This document shows, in pieces, positions 9,101 through 17,309 of a DNA stretch of 64,000 nucleotides. Position numbers and translations under genes: made by a program. Under the pieces are notes generated by a model. That model ran no database searches and had not been told where the DNA came from. It saw only the letters and a program-made list of their open reading frames with translations. Origin of the DNA: an uncultured Oscillospiraceae bacterium. Lineage in GTDB: Bacteria; Bacillota; Clostridia; Oscillospirales; Oscillospiraceae. The DNA lies in contig CAKTXA010000010.1 of the NCBI GenBank assembly GCA_934631005.1, forward strand, positions 7,433 to 71,432, read 5' to 3'. Position 1 is the stretch's first letter. Every line of letters starts with the position of its first letter.

Positions 9101-9285
9101 GCATGGCCGTCCGCGAGTTCGCGGACTATGGCAGCATCTCCGCCTACGCGCTGGACGCGATGACGTGGGCCGTGAACGCCGGGCTCGTGCAGGGCCGCAG
9201 CGGCAGGCTCGCCCCGCAGGGCTATGCGACCCGCGCGGAGATCGCGGTCATTCTTGACAGATTCCTGACGAATATCGTAAAATGA
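6133..9285 (+). CDS. Large SLH-anchored surface protein
   Basis: 1050 residues: a signal peptide (cleavage near MMAFA-AD), a long beta-rich region with Ig-like character, a helical segment near residues 800-860 (YESLTDAQKELVGNLGAL) of a type common in Clostridial surface proteins, then three SLH repeats (about residues 885-1045; DVKDGDWFADAVQ, TPWYAAGRAWAMENG and ISAYALDAMTWAVNAG). SLH repeats bind secondary cell-wall polymers and anchor the protein on the envelope. The start at 6133 has GAAGGAG upstream. The middle of the gene, roughly 6240-8300, uses more A/T-ending codons than its neighbours, suggesting a different history or fast change. The signal-peptide coding region contains two perfect inverted repeats (6171-6214). 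Function beyond surface display is unknown. Confidence 0.8.
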   Translation: MDNVKRSHVRRAAALVLALVMVLSTMTMMAFAADNKVTVEFKGLHNAQLADIKLYTYENDVKGTDDLLASLERVPDGYQMKYTDVELTPGDYWVDGYDENGDCNGGLAITVDADHTSFTFQRYYRVRATNSGWVAGTDYTIEVTLTDTVGASRLLALGTAVESKGYAWEATRTSFIFVVGDTVSVTLRPDVEKHPNFNPLTDTRTPKDTQSLDKECKEFFNVSFSAPAGSTVDMGTLKNYFVYTFLEPYVRDTEAGTATFRVDKGTTYFYRVRNPQGATYWNYKSWSANEDITITEKDLGMDDGEFNKSTIYHFENNVYDRAGIYLNINTKGYKSMVTGDTFELNSFRNWFSIESPRNAQVALPEMHYQVIDANGDPSDVVTITPNELNSNVAVMEAQKAGTAIVLVTYDAMTNMTGQSNESTKTVDSQRFSAIWPELTGVFVVTVDADGSAIQTNMELDRMDAVIEKDEARQLDAEHDILFYTGDSGATYSFKPETGCTVSVLRPTVTETALTYSGGFVTDGVTKASDGTMTVTGLVTGRSIIKVTKNGLSTYQVITARQVSYKLVDANGVELTDEAKTHVAPGDTVTVQFSNLISPKEKLSGVYNFNFTPYLEGEDGSFFKGDAGGGRYDIGVYDFSGNPVRQKLNITIPKYWIEDTYTLTGAIKRGGYAGVPTHRGVTYANGTNPKFDAPNVSGILSRLPEVSVAVNSSNSDLLRVQLRFEDETGKTVAVSPDEITIQDSYNVRSMLTADGQFGAVAGDFTYAVEKAGYEAKNGTLAVSGTALEFTITLTRTADKIAAEAVEAEIAAIGTVTKNSGEKLAAVRKAYESLTDAQKELVGNLGALTAAESRYERLVNADRTDTVGKPSVREDAGSDEAADDVSYSDVKDGDWFADAVQSMTGLGLMSGTGSGKFSPNADTTRAMIVTILARLDGEETSGTPWYAAGRAWAMENGVSDGTNMDGKITREQLCAMLYRYAQLRGYDTTQGGMAVREFADYGSISAYALDAMTWAVNAGLVQGRSGRLAPQGYATRAEIAVILDRFLTNIVK
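6171..6214. repeat. Two abutting perfect palindromes inside the signal-peptide codons
   Basis: An 18-bp perfect palindrome at 6171-6188 (AGCGCTAGT and its complement) shares one base with a 13-bp perfect inverted repeat, 6188-6200 against 6202-6214, with a single central base. The translation (ALVLALVMVLSTMTMMA) is an ordinary signal-peptide core. Confidence 0.85.
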
Positions 9286-9300
9286 TAAAGCCTGTTTTCA

Positions 9301-9427
9301 CCGGGGCGCGTTCTGCGCCCCGGGCGGAAAACTGAACAGCTGCAGACAAGCCGGACGAACGTGCGGGACCCCGCGCGGGCGTGTGGCTTATCTGTGTTTT
9401 TACGCCGCGGCGTGAAGATGCAGATAA
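9301..9427 (+). other. Intergenic hairpins between the SLH protein and the next gene
   Basis: The first stem, CCGGGGCGC 9301-9309 with GCGCCCCGG 9315-9323, lies 15 bases past the stop and may act as a weak terminator without a T-tract. The second is a long near-perfect hairpin: 9388-9394 with 9421-9427 outside and 9397-9407 with 9408-9418 inside (G-U pairs allowed), about 18 bp. I see no consensus promoter in the gap. Confidence 0.6.
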
Positions 9428-9479
9428 ACTCCACGCAAAGGACAAAATACCGCCGATCTCGGCGTGAAACTGGTACGCT

Positions 9480-12400
9480 ATGAGAGATTTTTTGACGCAA
9501 AAAACGTGGGCGCGGCCCGCGCTGTGCGCCGTGTTGTGCGCGGCGCTGCTGGCGGGGCTGCTGCTGCCGATCGGCACCCTCACGCCCGCGCAGCCCGAAA
9601 ACCCCATCCTCCGCGCGCACGCGCAGGCGGTGACGGTGCTCGAAACGGGCGGCGGCACGGAGGGGATGACCGCCCCGCAGCAGCCGACACCCGACGTGCA
9701 GCCGCAGCCAGAGATGCCGGAAACACCCGAGGACGCGCAGACACCCGACAGCGCCGAGCAGCCCGCGCAGGCGGACGCGGCAGGGGAGCCGGAGCCATCC
9801 GCCGACGCCCCGCAGACCGTGCCCACGCCGGAAAAGCCCGGCCTTGACGACGTGGACGTGTCCGCCGTGCTGACGTGGTACCGCTACGGCACGCGCCGCG
9901 CAAGCGTCGTGTGCGCGCAGGACGACACCGTCCGCCGCACGATCCCAACGGCGCAGCTGGCGCAGGACGGCCAGCTCCGCTACGCCCTCGCCCTGTCCGG
10001 CGTGGACGCCGAAAACGCGCAGCTCACCGCCGTGCGCTTCGGCGAAGCGGACAGCGCGGCGCGGGACGTGGACGCGAGCGGCGCCGTGCGCCTGACGTTC
10101 CCCGAGGGCGGGCAGTCGCGCACGTACACCTTCACGGTCGAGGCGCTTTTGCAGCGCCCGGATGAGGATGCGCGGGCGGTGCAGTTCACGTTTCTGCTGG
10201 TGCTCAAAAACGAGCTCGATCTTGATCTGCGCCTGAGCTGGCGCACCCGCGAGAGCACCGACGATCTGCGCTGCACCGCAAACGGCAGCGCCTATGCGGA
10301 CATCGCGGGCGAGACGCTTACTGACGGCGTGTTTGCCTATTCCTTCGAATTTGAGGGTCAGGACGCTGAAAATGCCCGCTTTGTCTCCTGCGAATACTGG
10401 ACGGACGGCGGCGAGAGCGGCAGGCTCTTCCAGACCGGCCGTTTGCAGATGCACGCCGCCGAGGGCCAGCGTACGCAGACATACCATCTGACCGTGCAGG
10501 CCAAAACCGCGGACGGCGAGCTGACGCAGTACGACGTCACGCTCACCTACACCGAGCAGCCGTATGAATTGCAGCTGCAATTCACGTGGTACCAAAACGG
10601 CACACAGCCCGTGGCCGAGACGCTCCTGCCTGAGACACGCGCGGCGCTGACGATCTACCGCGAGCAGCTGCGCAGCGACGAGCTGCGCTATGCCCTCGCC
10701 CTCGCCGGAAAAGATGCCGAAAACGCGCAGATCACATCCGCCGCGCTGGACGATACGGCCCTTCAGACCGCCGGGCCGGGGAGCGTGCTGCTGGACAGCG
10801 GCGAGAGCGGCACGCGCGAGTATACGCTGCGCGTCACGGCGCATGTCCGGCTCGTGTCCGGCACGGAGCAGGATGTGGCGTTCGCGCTGACCCTGCGCTA
10901 TACGACCGGCGTCCGGCTGGCGCTGGACTATGCGATCACGGACGGCGGTGAGAGCGCTTCGCGCACGCTGTACTGCGAAAAGGGCAAGTCGGTGCTGGCA
11001 CCTGAAATTTACAGCGATCAGCTCACGGACGGGCTGCTCACATACCATCTGCGCGCCGACGGCGGCAGCCTGACGCTGACCGGCGCGGCCTACACCGCGG
11101 AGTCCACCGCGCGCAGCGAGACGGCGAACGTGCCGGATGGCAGCGTGACGCTGCGCGCGCGCGAGGACGGCTCGGTGGGCGAGAACACCCTGACCGTAAC
11201 GGCGCAGGACGAGCGCGGCGCGGAGCATACCTTCACCTTCCGCCTGCCGTATAAGCGCCGCGGCAAAAACTGCATCGTCATCACGACCGACCCCGACGAG
11301 GGCGCGACGCTCGTGAACGAGACGGAAAACAATCTGGTCGTGACCGCGCGCGTACCGGGGGAGAACGGCAAAAAGGACCGCTACATCCTCGCCTCCGGCG
11401 TGCGCACCACGCTCACCGTCCAGCTCGACGGCAAGGACTGCCCGCTGGACAGTGTCAGCGGCAATCACCAGCAGTACCTCGCCATCCCGGACAACACCGA
11501 CGGGCTGGATGAAAACGAGCATACGCTGTATATCTACGCCGAGGATGAATTCGGCAATTACGGCGAAAAGACCATAAGGTTCAAAGGCATCCGCGCCGAG
11601 CCCGGCACGAAGATCGGCACGGCCACGCTGAATGTCGACCTGAGCGTGCTGGGGCTGGAGGGGAGCCGGACGATCGAAATTGACGTCCTGTCCGGCGAGC
11701 CGGTGTCCTACACCATCGCCAAGGCGGTGTGGGATGAGGACACGGGCGAGCCCTTCGGCAAGGCCAAGCCGCGGCAGTCGCTGCGCTGGCCGTCTGCGCG
11801 CTGCACCTATCGCGGTAAGCTTTCCGACCAGTTCTATCTGGAGCGGCTGGACGACGGGTCGAATTTTGCAAGATCTGCCGACGCCCTTTCGGGCGACTGG
11901 GGAAGCTACGGCGCGACGGAGGAGGAGCGCTTTGCGGCCATCGACGAACAGTTCGGCGCGGGTACGGAGCAGGCGGCGCTCTGGCGCTGCATTCTGCGCA
12001 ACGGCATCCCGCTCTCCACCGTGAGCAGCAGCCCGGGCGTGGGCGAATTCGACTTCACCATGGGCTCCGGCTGGCTCTACAGCCTGAACGGCAGCTACTA
12101 TCCCGGCTCGGCCATGTCGGCCTACAAGCTCAAAAACGGCGACCAGCTCACGCTGCGCTACACGCTGGCCTACGGCTGCGACGTCGGCGCGCCGCAGGGC
12201 GGCTACGGCAACACCGTGGGCTACTGCGTGCGCGTGGTGAACGGCGAGTGGACGTTGGAGCACCAGTATGAGGAGGTCCAGCGCGATGACGGCACGGTGC
12301 AGTACGCCTGCCGCTGCTGCGGCGTGATCACCGACTGCCCGCACTTCAAAACGGAGTACCGCGCGATCGACGACAAGACCTGCGCGCTGTTCTGCACGAA

Positions 12401-12998
12401 CCCCGACTGCGGCAAGCAGACCGGCAAGGCCGAGGCACACAGCTTTACGCGCTCGCAGCTGGATGCAAGCGATCCCGATGCCGCGGAGCAGCACAGCGCC
12501 GTGTGCAGCCGCTGCGGCTTTGAAGCAAAGTTGCCGCACGACTGGCAGCGCGGCACGGATACCGCCACCTGTCTGGAGCCGGGCACGGTGCACCTGACGT
12601 GTGATTGCGGCGCGGAGAAGGATGAAGAATCTCCCGCGCTCGGGCATGACGCCCACTGGAGCTATGACGAGCGGGAGCACTGGCAGATCTGCACCCGCTG
12701 CGGCGAGCTGGAGGGCTCGCGCGGCGAGCACGACTACCGGCAGGACGGCGACGACTGGGTCTGCCGCCGCTGCGATGTGCCGCACCTGTTCGCGTGCGAG
12801 GACCCGGTGCTGACGCCGGTGGAGGCGGAGACAAACTGCTATAAGCAGACCTTCATCTGCGAGCTGTGCGGCCGGACGCTCACGCGCACGGGCGAATTCC
12901 ATGAATTCGAAAACGGCGAATGCGTCCTCTGCGGCAAAAAGGAATTCCCGGACGAAGACGGCGATGACGACGGCGAACCGTCCGGCGATGGAGAATAA
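9480..12998 (+). CDS. Large secreted protein: beta-sandwich repeats, DUF4430-like domain, Cys-rich tail
   Basis: 1172 residues. A signal peptide or membrane anchor (about residues 10-30) is followed by a Pro/Glu/Gln-rich linker, then at least four similar beta-sandwich modules marked by recurring phrases such as LRYALALSGVDAENAQ and VFAYSFEFEGQDAENAR. A DUF4430-like domain at about residues 710-895 ends in GSGWLYSLNGSYYPGSA and YKLKNGDQLTLRYT, the typical transcobalamin beta-domain signature. The last 250 residues hold repeated CxxC or CxC pairs (CRCCG, CSRCG, CTRCG, CRRC, CELCG, CVLCG) like cell-surface zinc-ribbon-type repeats. No convincing Shine-Dalgarno precedes the ATG, so the start is less certain. 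The moxR gene follows after 15 bases. Confidence 0.75.
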   Translation: MRDFLTQKTWARPALCAVLCAALLAGLLLPIGTLTPAQPENPILRAHAQAVTVLETGGGTEGMTAPQQPTPDVQPQPEMPETPEDAQTPDSAEQPAQADAAGEPEPSADAPQTVPTPEKPGLDDVDVSAVLTWYRYGTRRASVVCAQDDTVRRTIPTAQLAQDGQLRYALALSGVDAENAQLTAVRFGEADSAARDVDASGAVRLTFPEGGQSRTYTFTVEALLQRPDEDARAVQFTFLLVLKNELDLDLRLSWRTRESTDDLRCTANGSAYADIAGETLTDGVFAYSFEFEGQDAENARFVSCEYWTDGGESGRLFQTGRLQMHAAEGQRTQTYHLTVQAKTADGELTQYDVTLTYTEQPYELQLQFTWYQNGTQPVAETLLPETRAALTIYREQLRSDELRYALALAGKDAENAQITSAALDDTALQTAGPGSVLLDSGESGTREYTLRVTAHVRLVSGTEQDVAFALTLRYTTGVRLALDYAITDGGESASRTLYCEKGKSVLAPEIYSDQLTDGLLTYHLRADGGSLTLTGAAYTAESTARSETANVPDGSVTLRAREDGSVGENTLTVTAQDERGAEHTFTFRLPYKRRGKNCIVITTDPDEGATLVNETENNLVVTARVPGENGKKDRYILASGVRTTLTVQLDGKDCPLDSVSGNHQQYLAIPDNTDGLDENEHTLYIYAEDEFGNYGEKTIRFKGIRAEPGTKIGTATLNVDLSVLGLEGSRTIEIDVLSGEPVSYTIAKAVWDEDTGEPFGKAKPRQSLRWPSARCTYRGKLSDQFYLERLDDGSNFARSADALSGDWGSYGATEEERFAAIDEQFGAGTEQAALWRCILRNGIPLSTVSSSPGVGEFDFTMGSGWLYSLNGSYYPGSAMSAYKLKNGDQLTLRYTLAYGCDVGAPQGGYGNTVGYCVRVVNGEWTLEHQYEEVQRDDGTVQYACRCCGVITDCPHFKTEYRAIDDKTCALFCTNPDCGKQTGKAEAHSFTRSQLDASDPDAAEQHSAVCSRCGFEAKLPHDWQRGTDTATCLEPGTVHLTCDCGAEKDEESPALGHDAHWSYDEREHWQICTRCGELEGSRGEHDYRQDGDDWVCRRCDVPHLFACEDPVLTPVEAETNCYKQTFICELCGRTLTRTGEFHEFENGECVLCGKKEFPDEDGDDDGEPSGDGE

Positions 12999-13013
12999 GA
13001 AAGGAAAACGGAT

Positions 13014-13952
13014 ATGAACGAGAAGATCAGTCAGATCCTGCGGGAAATCGAGCACGTTGTGGTCGGCAAAAGTGAGATCGTGGAAAAGATCCTCATGGCG
13101 ATCCTCGCCTCGGGCCACATCCTGATGGAGGACGTGCCGGGCGTCGGCAAAACGACCACCGCCATGGCCTTTGCCCGCGTGCTGGGGCTGGACAGCCGCC
13201 GCGTGCAGTTCACCTCCGACACCATGCCGTCCGACATTCTCGGCTTTTCGGTGTATGAAAAATCCACGGGCACGTTCGTGTATAAGCCCGGCGCGGTGAT
13301 GACGAATCTGCTGCTGGCGGACGAGATCAACCGCACGTCCAGCAAGACGCAGTCCGCGCTGCTGGAGGCGATGGAGGAGCGCCGGGTCACCGTGGACGGC
13401 AAGACCTACGACCTGCCGCAGCCGTTTATCGTGCTGGCCACGCAGAACCCCGTGGGCTCGGCGGGCACGATGCTGCTGCCGAACTCGCAGCTCGACCGCT
13501 TCCTCATCCGCGTGAGCATGGGCTACCCCGATTTTGAGAGCCAGATCAGCATTCTCCGCGACCGTCACGCCCACGACCCGCTGGCCGATGTGCGCGCGGT
13601 CGTGGATCGCGAGGAGCTGACGGGGCTGATGGAGCAGGCGGCGCAGGTGGAGGTGCACGACCGTATCTACGCCTACGTGACGCACCTGGCCGAGGCCACG
13701 CGGACGCATCCGCTGGTCGAGCTCGGCATCAGCCCGCGCGGCGCGCTGGCCGTGTGCCGGATGGCGAAGGCATATGCCTTTTTGCATGGGCGTGATTTTG
13801 TCATGCCGGAGGACGTGGCGGCCATCTTCCCGGATGTGTGCACGCACCGTCTGGTGCTCAGCGCCAAGGCGCGGATGCTGGAGCAGCCCGCGGACGCGGT
13901 GCTGCGCGAGATCCTGGACGCGGTGGATATGCCCGTCCTGCGGGAGCGGTGA
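13014..13952 (+). CDS. MoxR-family AAA+ ATPase
   Basis: 312 residues. Walker A is VPGVGKTT (41-48), Walker B is LLLADEIN, and the ATQNP sensor and the C-terminal lid with PRGAL are present. MoxR ATPases are cytoplasmic chaperones that help assemble or activate protein complexes, usually together with a VWA-domain partner. The usual neighbours DUF58 and a transglutaminase-like protein follow, but no VWA gene is in the block. AAGGAAAACGGAT precedes the ATG, and the TGATG overlap with the next gene indicates coupling. Confidence 0.93.
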   Translation: MNEKISQILREIEHVVVGKSEIVEKILMAILASGHILMEDVPGVGKTTTAMAFARVLGLDSRRVQFTSDTMPSDILGFSVYEKSTGTFVYKPGAVMTNLLLADEINRTSSKTQSALLEAMEERRVTVDGKTYDLPQPFIVLATQNPVGSAGTMLLPNSQLDRFLIRVSMGYPDFESQISILRDRHAHDPLADVRAVVDREELTGLMEQAAQVEVHDRIYAYVTHLAEATRTHPLVELGISPRGALAVCRMAKAYAFLHGRDFVMPEDVAAIFPDVCTHRLVLSAKARMLEQPADAVLREILDAVDMPVLRER

Positions 13953-15103
13953 TGCCGATGGCCGCGGGTAGGCTTCTCTGGGCAGTGCTGCTTGCGGCGC
14001 TGCTGGCGCTCACGCTGCTTACCGGCAGCGCGGCAGCGGCCGCGGTGTGTATGCTTCTGCTGCTCCTGCCGCTGCTGGCGCTGGGGTGCGATGTCGTATG
14101 CGCGCGGCATGTGCGCTGCGCGCTGGATGCACCCGTCAATCTGCAAAAGGGCGCGCAGGGCGCGCTGCGGCTGACGCTCCAGAACGGGGCGGCGCTGCCG
14201 GTCTGCCGCGCGGTATGCCGCGTGGAGGTGCAGAATCTTCTGACCGGCGAGCGGGCGCTTCTGCGCGCCGCATGCGGCCTAACGCCGCATGGGAAGCAGA
14301 CGGTGGAGCTGCAGCTGTCCGCCGCGCACGCGGGGCGGCTGCGGGTGCACGTAGATGAGGTGCGGCTGTATGACGCGTTCGGCCTCATCGGCGTGCGCGG
14401 CGCGGCGCAGGCGCTAGCTGGCGTGACGGTGCAGCCGGATACGTTCCAGCAGCAGCTCATCATCCTGCCCGCCGATGCGCCCAAGCTGGACGCTGAGCGC
14501 TACGCACCCGACCGGCCCGGCCCCGATCTCACCGAGCCGTTCCAGATCCGCGATTACGCCCCCGGCGACAGCCGCAGGCAGATTTTGTGGAAGCTGAGCG
14601 GGAAGTATGACCGCCTGATCGTCAAGGACGCGTCGCTGCCCGTGCAGCAGGACATTCTTGTCTTTTGGGAGCGCACGGGAGCATCGTCGGACGCCGCGCG
14701 GACGGACGCGCAGGCCGAAGCGGTGGTCACGCTCTGCCGGAGCCTGCTTTCGCAGGGCGCGCCGTTCACGCTGGCGTGGAATGAAGCGGGCAGCGCACGG
14801 TGCGTGTCGTTCGCGCTGCGCGAGCTGGACGATCTCATCGGCGTGCTGCCGCGGCTTCTGTCCGCGGCGCAGGTCACGTCCGGCGCGCCGGGCTACACGC
14901 TGCTGGCGCAGGCGGAGGAGCTGGAAGCAGCATCTCATTTGGTTTACATAACGGAAAACACAATCCCGGACGCGGCGGCGCAGACTGCGCTGCGGCGGTT
15001 TGGGCGCGTGAGCATTTTGACCTGCGGCGATACCGCGCCGGATACCGGCGTCGTGTTCGACGCGGAACACTATGCGCAGCAGCTGCAAACGCTGACGATC
15101 TGA
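13952..15103 (+). CDS. DUF58 domain membrane protein
   Basis: 383 residues with two N-terminal membrane helices (about 8-25 and 28-46) and a DUF58 core carrying the signature RDYAPGDSRRQILWKLSGK. DUF58 proteins are almost always encoded beside MoxR ATPases; the domain has a VWA-like fold, so this may be the ATPase's partner. The start ATG overlaps the moxR stop (TGATG). A longer upstream open frame exists but has no SD. Confidence 0.9.
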   Translation: MPMAAGRLLWAVLLAALLALTLLTGSAAAAAVCMLLLLLPLLALGCDVVCARHVRCALDAPVNLQKGAQGALRLTLQNGAALPVCRAVCRVEVQNLLTGERALLRAACGLTPHGKQTVELQLSAAHAGRLRVHVDEVRLYDAFGLIGVRGAAQALAGVTVQPDTFQQQLIILPADAPKLDAERYAPDRPGPDLTEPFQIRDYAPGDSRRQILWKLSGKYDRLIVKDASLPVQQDILVFWERTGASSDAARTDAQAEAVVTLCRSLLSQGAPFTLAWNEAGSARCVSFALRELDDLIGVLPRLLSAAQVTSGAPGYTLLAQAEELEAASHLVYITENTIPDAAAQTALRRFGRVSILTCGDTAPDTGVVFDAEHYAQQLQTLTI

Positions 15104-15119
15104 AGGGAGGGCGCAGCCC

Positions 15120-17309
15120 ATGAAACAGACGAATATCGGACTGCGCCTGCGGGAAGCCCGGCGCGTTCCTGCACGCCCTGCCGCGCTGACGGAGCTTCTG
15201 CGCGGCGCGGCGCTGTTTCTGGCGTTGGACGGGCTTTTTGTGCACGCGGCGGGGCTGGATACGCTTGCGCCGCTGCGCTGGGCGCTGCTCGCGGCGGGGC
15301 TTTTGTGCCTGCTGCTGCGGATGATCGCGAAACTAGTTGGAAAAGCCGGGTATTTCACGCCTGCGGCGCTGCTTTTGGCCGCGATCTGTGCGGTCGCCGG
15401 GGGCTTCGCGCTGCGCGGCGGTCTGGCGCTGGCACAGAACGCGCTGCGCGATACGCTCTGCGCCGCGCGCGGCGTGCTGCTGCCGCTGGCCGATGCGGGC
15501 GGCGCGGGGGCGTTCCAGATGGGCTTTACCGGGGCTGTTTTGGGCGTACTTTTGGCGCTTTTGTGCGTGTTTTTCGCGCCGAACGGGCGTCTGGCGGCGC
15601 TTTTTTGCGTGCTCTGCGGCGTGCTGGCGGCGATTTTTCTCGCGCCGGATGCGCTCTGGCTGACGCTCTGCGGCGCGTGCGCGGCGGCATTTTTGTGCTT
15701 CGCCGGTCGCAGCGCGGACGGCGCACGGCGCAGTTCGACGGCTGTCTTCTGCGCGGTATCCATCGCGCTGGCGTTTGGGATCGCGTCGCTTCTGGATTTG
15801 CAGACGCTCCCGGCATCCACGCGCGCGGCGCTGCACGCGGCGCGCTATGAGACGGCTGCGTTGCAGCCGGAGGGCGACGCGTCGCGGGCGCTGACGCCTG
15901 TGGACGGGCGGACGATCCTGACCGTGACTGCCGACGTGCCCGAGACGCTCTATCTGCGCGGCTTCATCGGCGACCGGTATGACGGCGCGCGCTGGGTGGA
16001 GCTTTCTGCTGCCGACGCGGCGGCGGAGAAGGATCTTTTCTACTGGCTGCACCGCTCCGGCTTTGACGCGCAGAGCCAGTATGCGCTGGCGCGCGCGTGC
16101 ATGGGCGCGGACGGGGAGAATACCGTCACGGTCGAAAACGCCGCGGCCTGCCGCGCGTACCGCTACGAGCCGTTCAGCGTGACGCAGGCGACGAACGGCG
16201 TTGCGGAGGATCGCCTTGTCCCGTCGGCGGTCAAAACGGCGGGGCTGCGCGGAGAAAAGGCGTATACGTTCACAAGCGCCCCCGGCAGCGCGGCGGATGT
16301 TGCCGCTTTGCTGGAATTTTTGCAGACGGACAGCTCCGCGGCCACGAAAGACTATTTGCAGATGGAGAGCGCATACCGCGATTTTGTGCGCACGTATGCG
16401 CTGGACGTGCCGGACGTGTTCACGGCGCAGTACGGCGAGCAGCTCGCGCGCTGTGAAGCGCGCAGCGCGCCTGCGTCTGTGGTGAAATTTTTGCAGGAAG
16501 TGTTCGGCGAGACGGCGGAGGACGCCTATGCCTACGCCGCCGTGCAGACGCTGGCGCTGCGGTACTATGGCGTCCCGGCACGGTATGTGGAGGGCGTGCT
16601 CGTCCCGGCGGAGCTGCTGCGCGGCGGGGCGGCCATGCGCATTCCCGATACCTGCGCCACGGCGTGGGCGGAGGTGTATCAGGACGGCGCGGGCTGGCTG
16701 CCGGTCGACCTGACGCCGGGCTTCGCGGCGCTCTCCGGCCGCGGCACGCAGGGCAGTGCGGCGGATGAGAGCACGCAAACGACGGACAGTGCGGCGGAGG
16801 CACCCATCCCCGAGGGCGCGGAGCAGAAGGACGAACCGGCTCAGTCGCAGCCGGACCGGCTGCCGCAGCAGACGGCGGCAAGGATCACGCTCCTGCCGCT
16901 GTGGCTGGCCCTTGCGGCTGTGCTGCTTGCGGCGCTGGCGCTGCTCGTGCGGCGGGTAATCGTCCTGCGGCGGCGGGCGCGGCAGCTGGCGGGACTAAAC
17001 GATACGGACGCGTCGGCGGCGCTGTATGCCGACTCGGCGGCGCTGCTGGAGAAGCTTGGGCTCTCGCGCGGGCGCGGCTCGATGCAGCCGCTGTGTGCGG
17101 CGGCGTCAGAACAGCTCGGCCCTGACTACGGCGCGCTGCTGACACAGATGACGATGGTCAACGCACGGGCGCTGTTTTCCTCGCGCGGCGCGGGAGCGGA
17201 CGCGCGGCGGCAGATGCAGCGACTCTATGACGAGACGCTCGCCGCGGTCAAGCGCCGCGTCGGAGCGCTCAAACGGCTGAAAATGAGGTGGCTGGAATGT
17301 CTTTACTGA
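15120..17309 (+). CDS. Transglutaminase-like membrane protein lacking catalytic Cys and His
   Basis: 729 residues: about five N-terminal membrane helices (residues 20-215), an extracytoplasmic region with a transglutaminase core (about 450-535), a low-complexity linker, one more membrane helix (about 592-612) and a cytoplasmic tail. This is the layout of the TgpA-like proteins found beside MoxR and DUF58. The core is clear (AAVQTLALRYYGVPARYVEG, then AWAEVYQDGAGWLPVD), but the residue in the nucleophile-Cys position is Glu467 and the usual HAW His is Thr514; only the Asp (530) remains. It is probably a pseudoenzyme acting as a binding scaffold. AGGGAGG lies before the start. Confidence 0.85.
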   Translation: MKQTNIGLRLREARRVPARPAALTELLRGAALFLALDGLFVHAAGLDTLAPLRWALLAAGLLCLLLRMIAKLVGKAGYFTPAALLLAAICAVAGGFALRGGLALAQNALRDTLCAARGVLLPLADAGGAGAFQMGFTGAVLGVLLALLCVFFAPNGRLAALFCVLCGVLAAIFLAPDALWLTLCGACAAAFLCFAGRSADGARRSSTAVFCAVSIALAFGIASLLDLQTLPASTRAALHAARYETAALQPEGDASRALTPVDGRTILTVTADVPETLYLRGFIGDRYDGARWVELSAADAAAEKDLFYWLHRSGFDAQSQYALARACMGADGENTVTVENAAACRAYRYEPFSVTQATNGVAEDRLVPSAVKTAGLRGEKAYTFTSAPGSAADVAALLEFLQTDSSAATKDYLQMESAYRDFVRTYALDVPDVFTAQYGEQLARCEARSAPASVVKFLQEVFGETAEDAYAYAAVQTLALRYYGVPARYVEGVLVPAELLRGGAAMRIPDTCATAWAEVYQDGAGWLPVDLTPGFAALSGRGTQGSAADESTQTTDSAAEAPIPEGAEQKDEPAQSQPDRLPQQTAARITLLPLWLALAAVLLAALALLVRRVIVLRRRARQLAGLNDTDASAALYADSAALLEKLGLSRGRGSMQPLCAAASEQLGPDYGALLTQMTMVNARALFSSRGAGADARRQMQRLYDETLAAVKRRVGALKRLKMRWLECLY

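Noticed and set aside
9222..13847. A 1541-codon open frame on the minus strand
   Set aside because: It is antisense to the well-supported 9480 and moxR genes, has the Arg/Ala/His-rich composition typical of G+C-rich shadow frames and lacks an SD or known domain.
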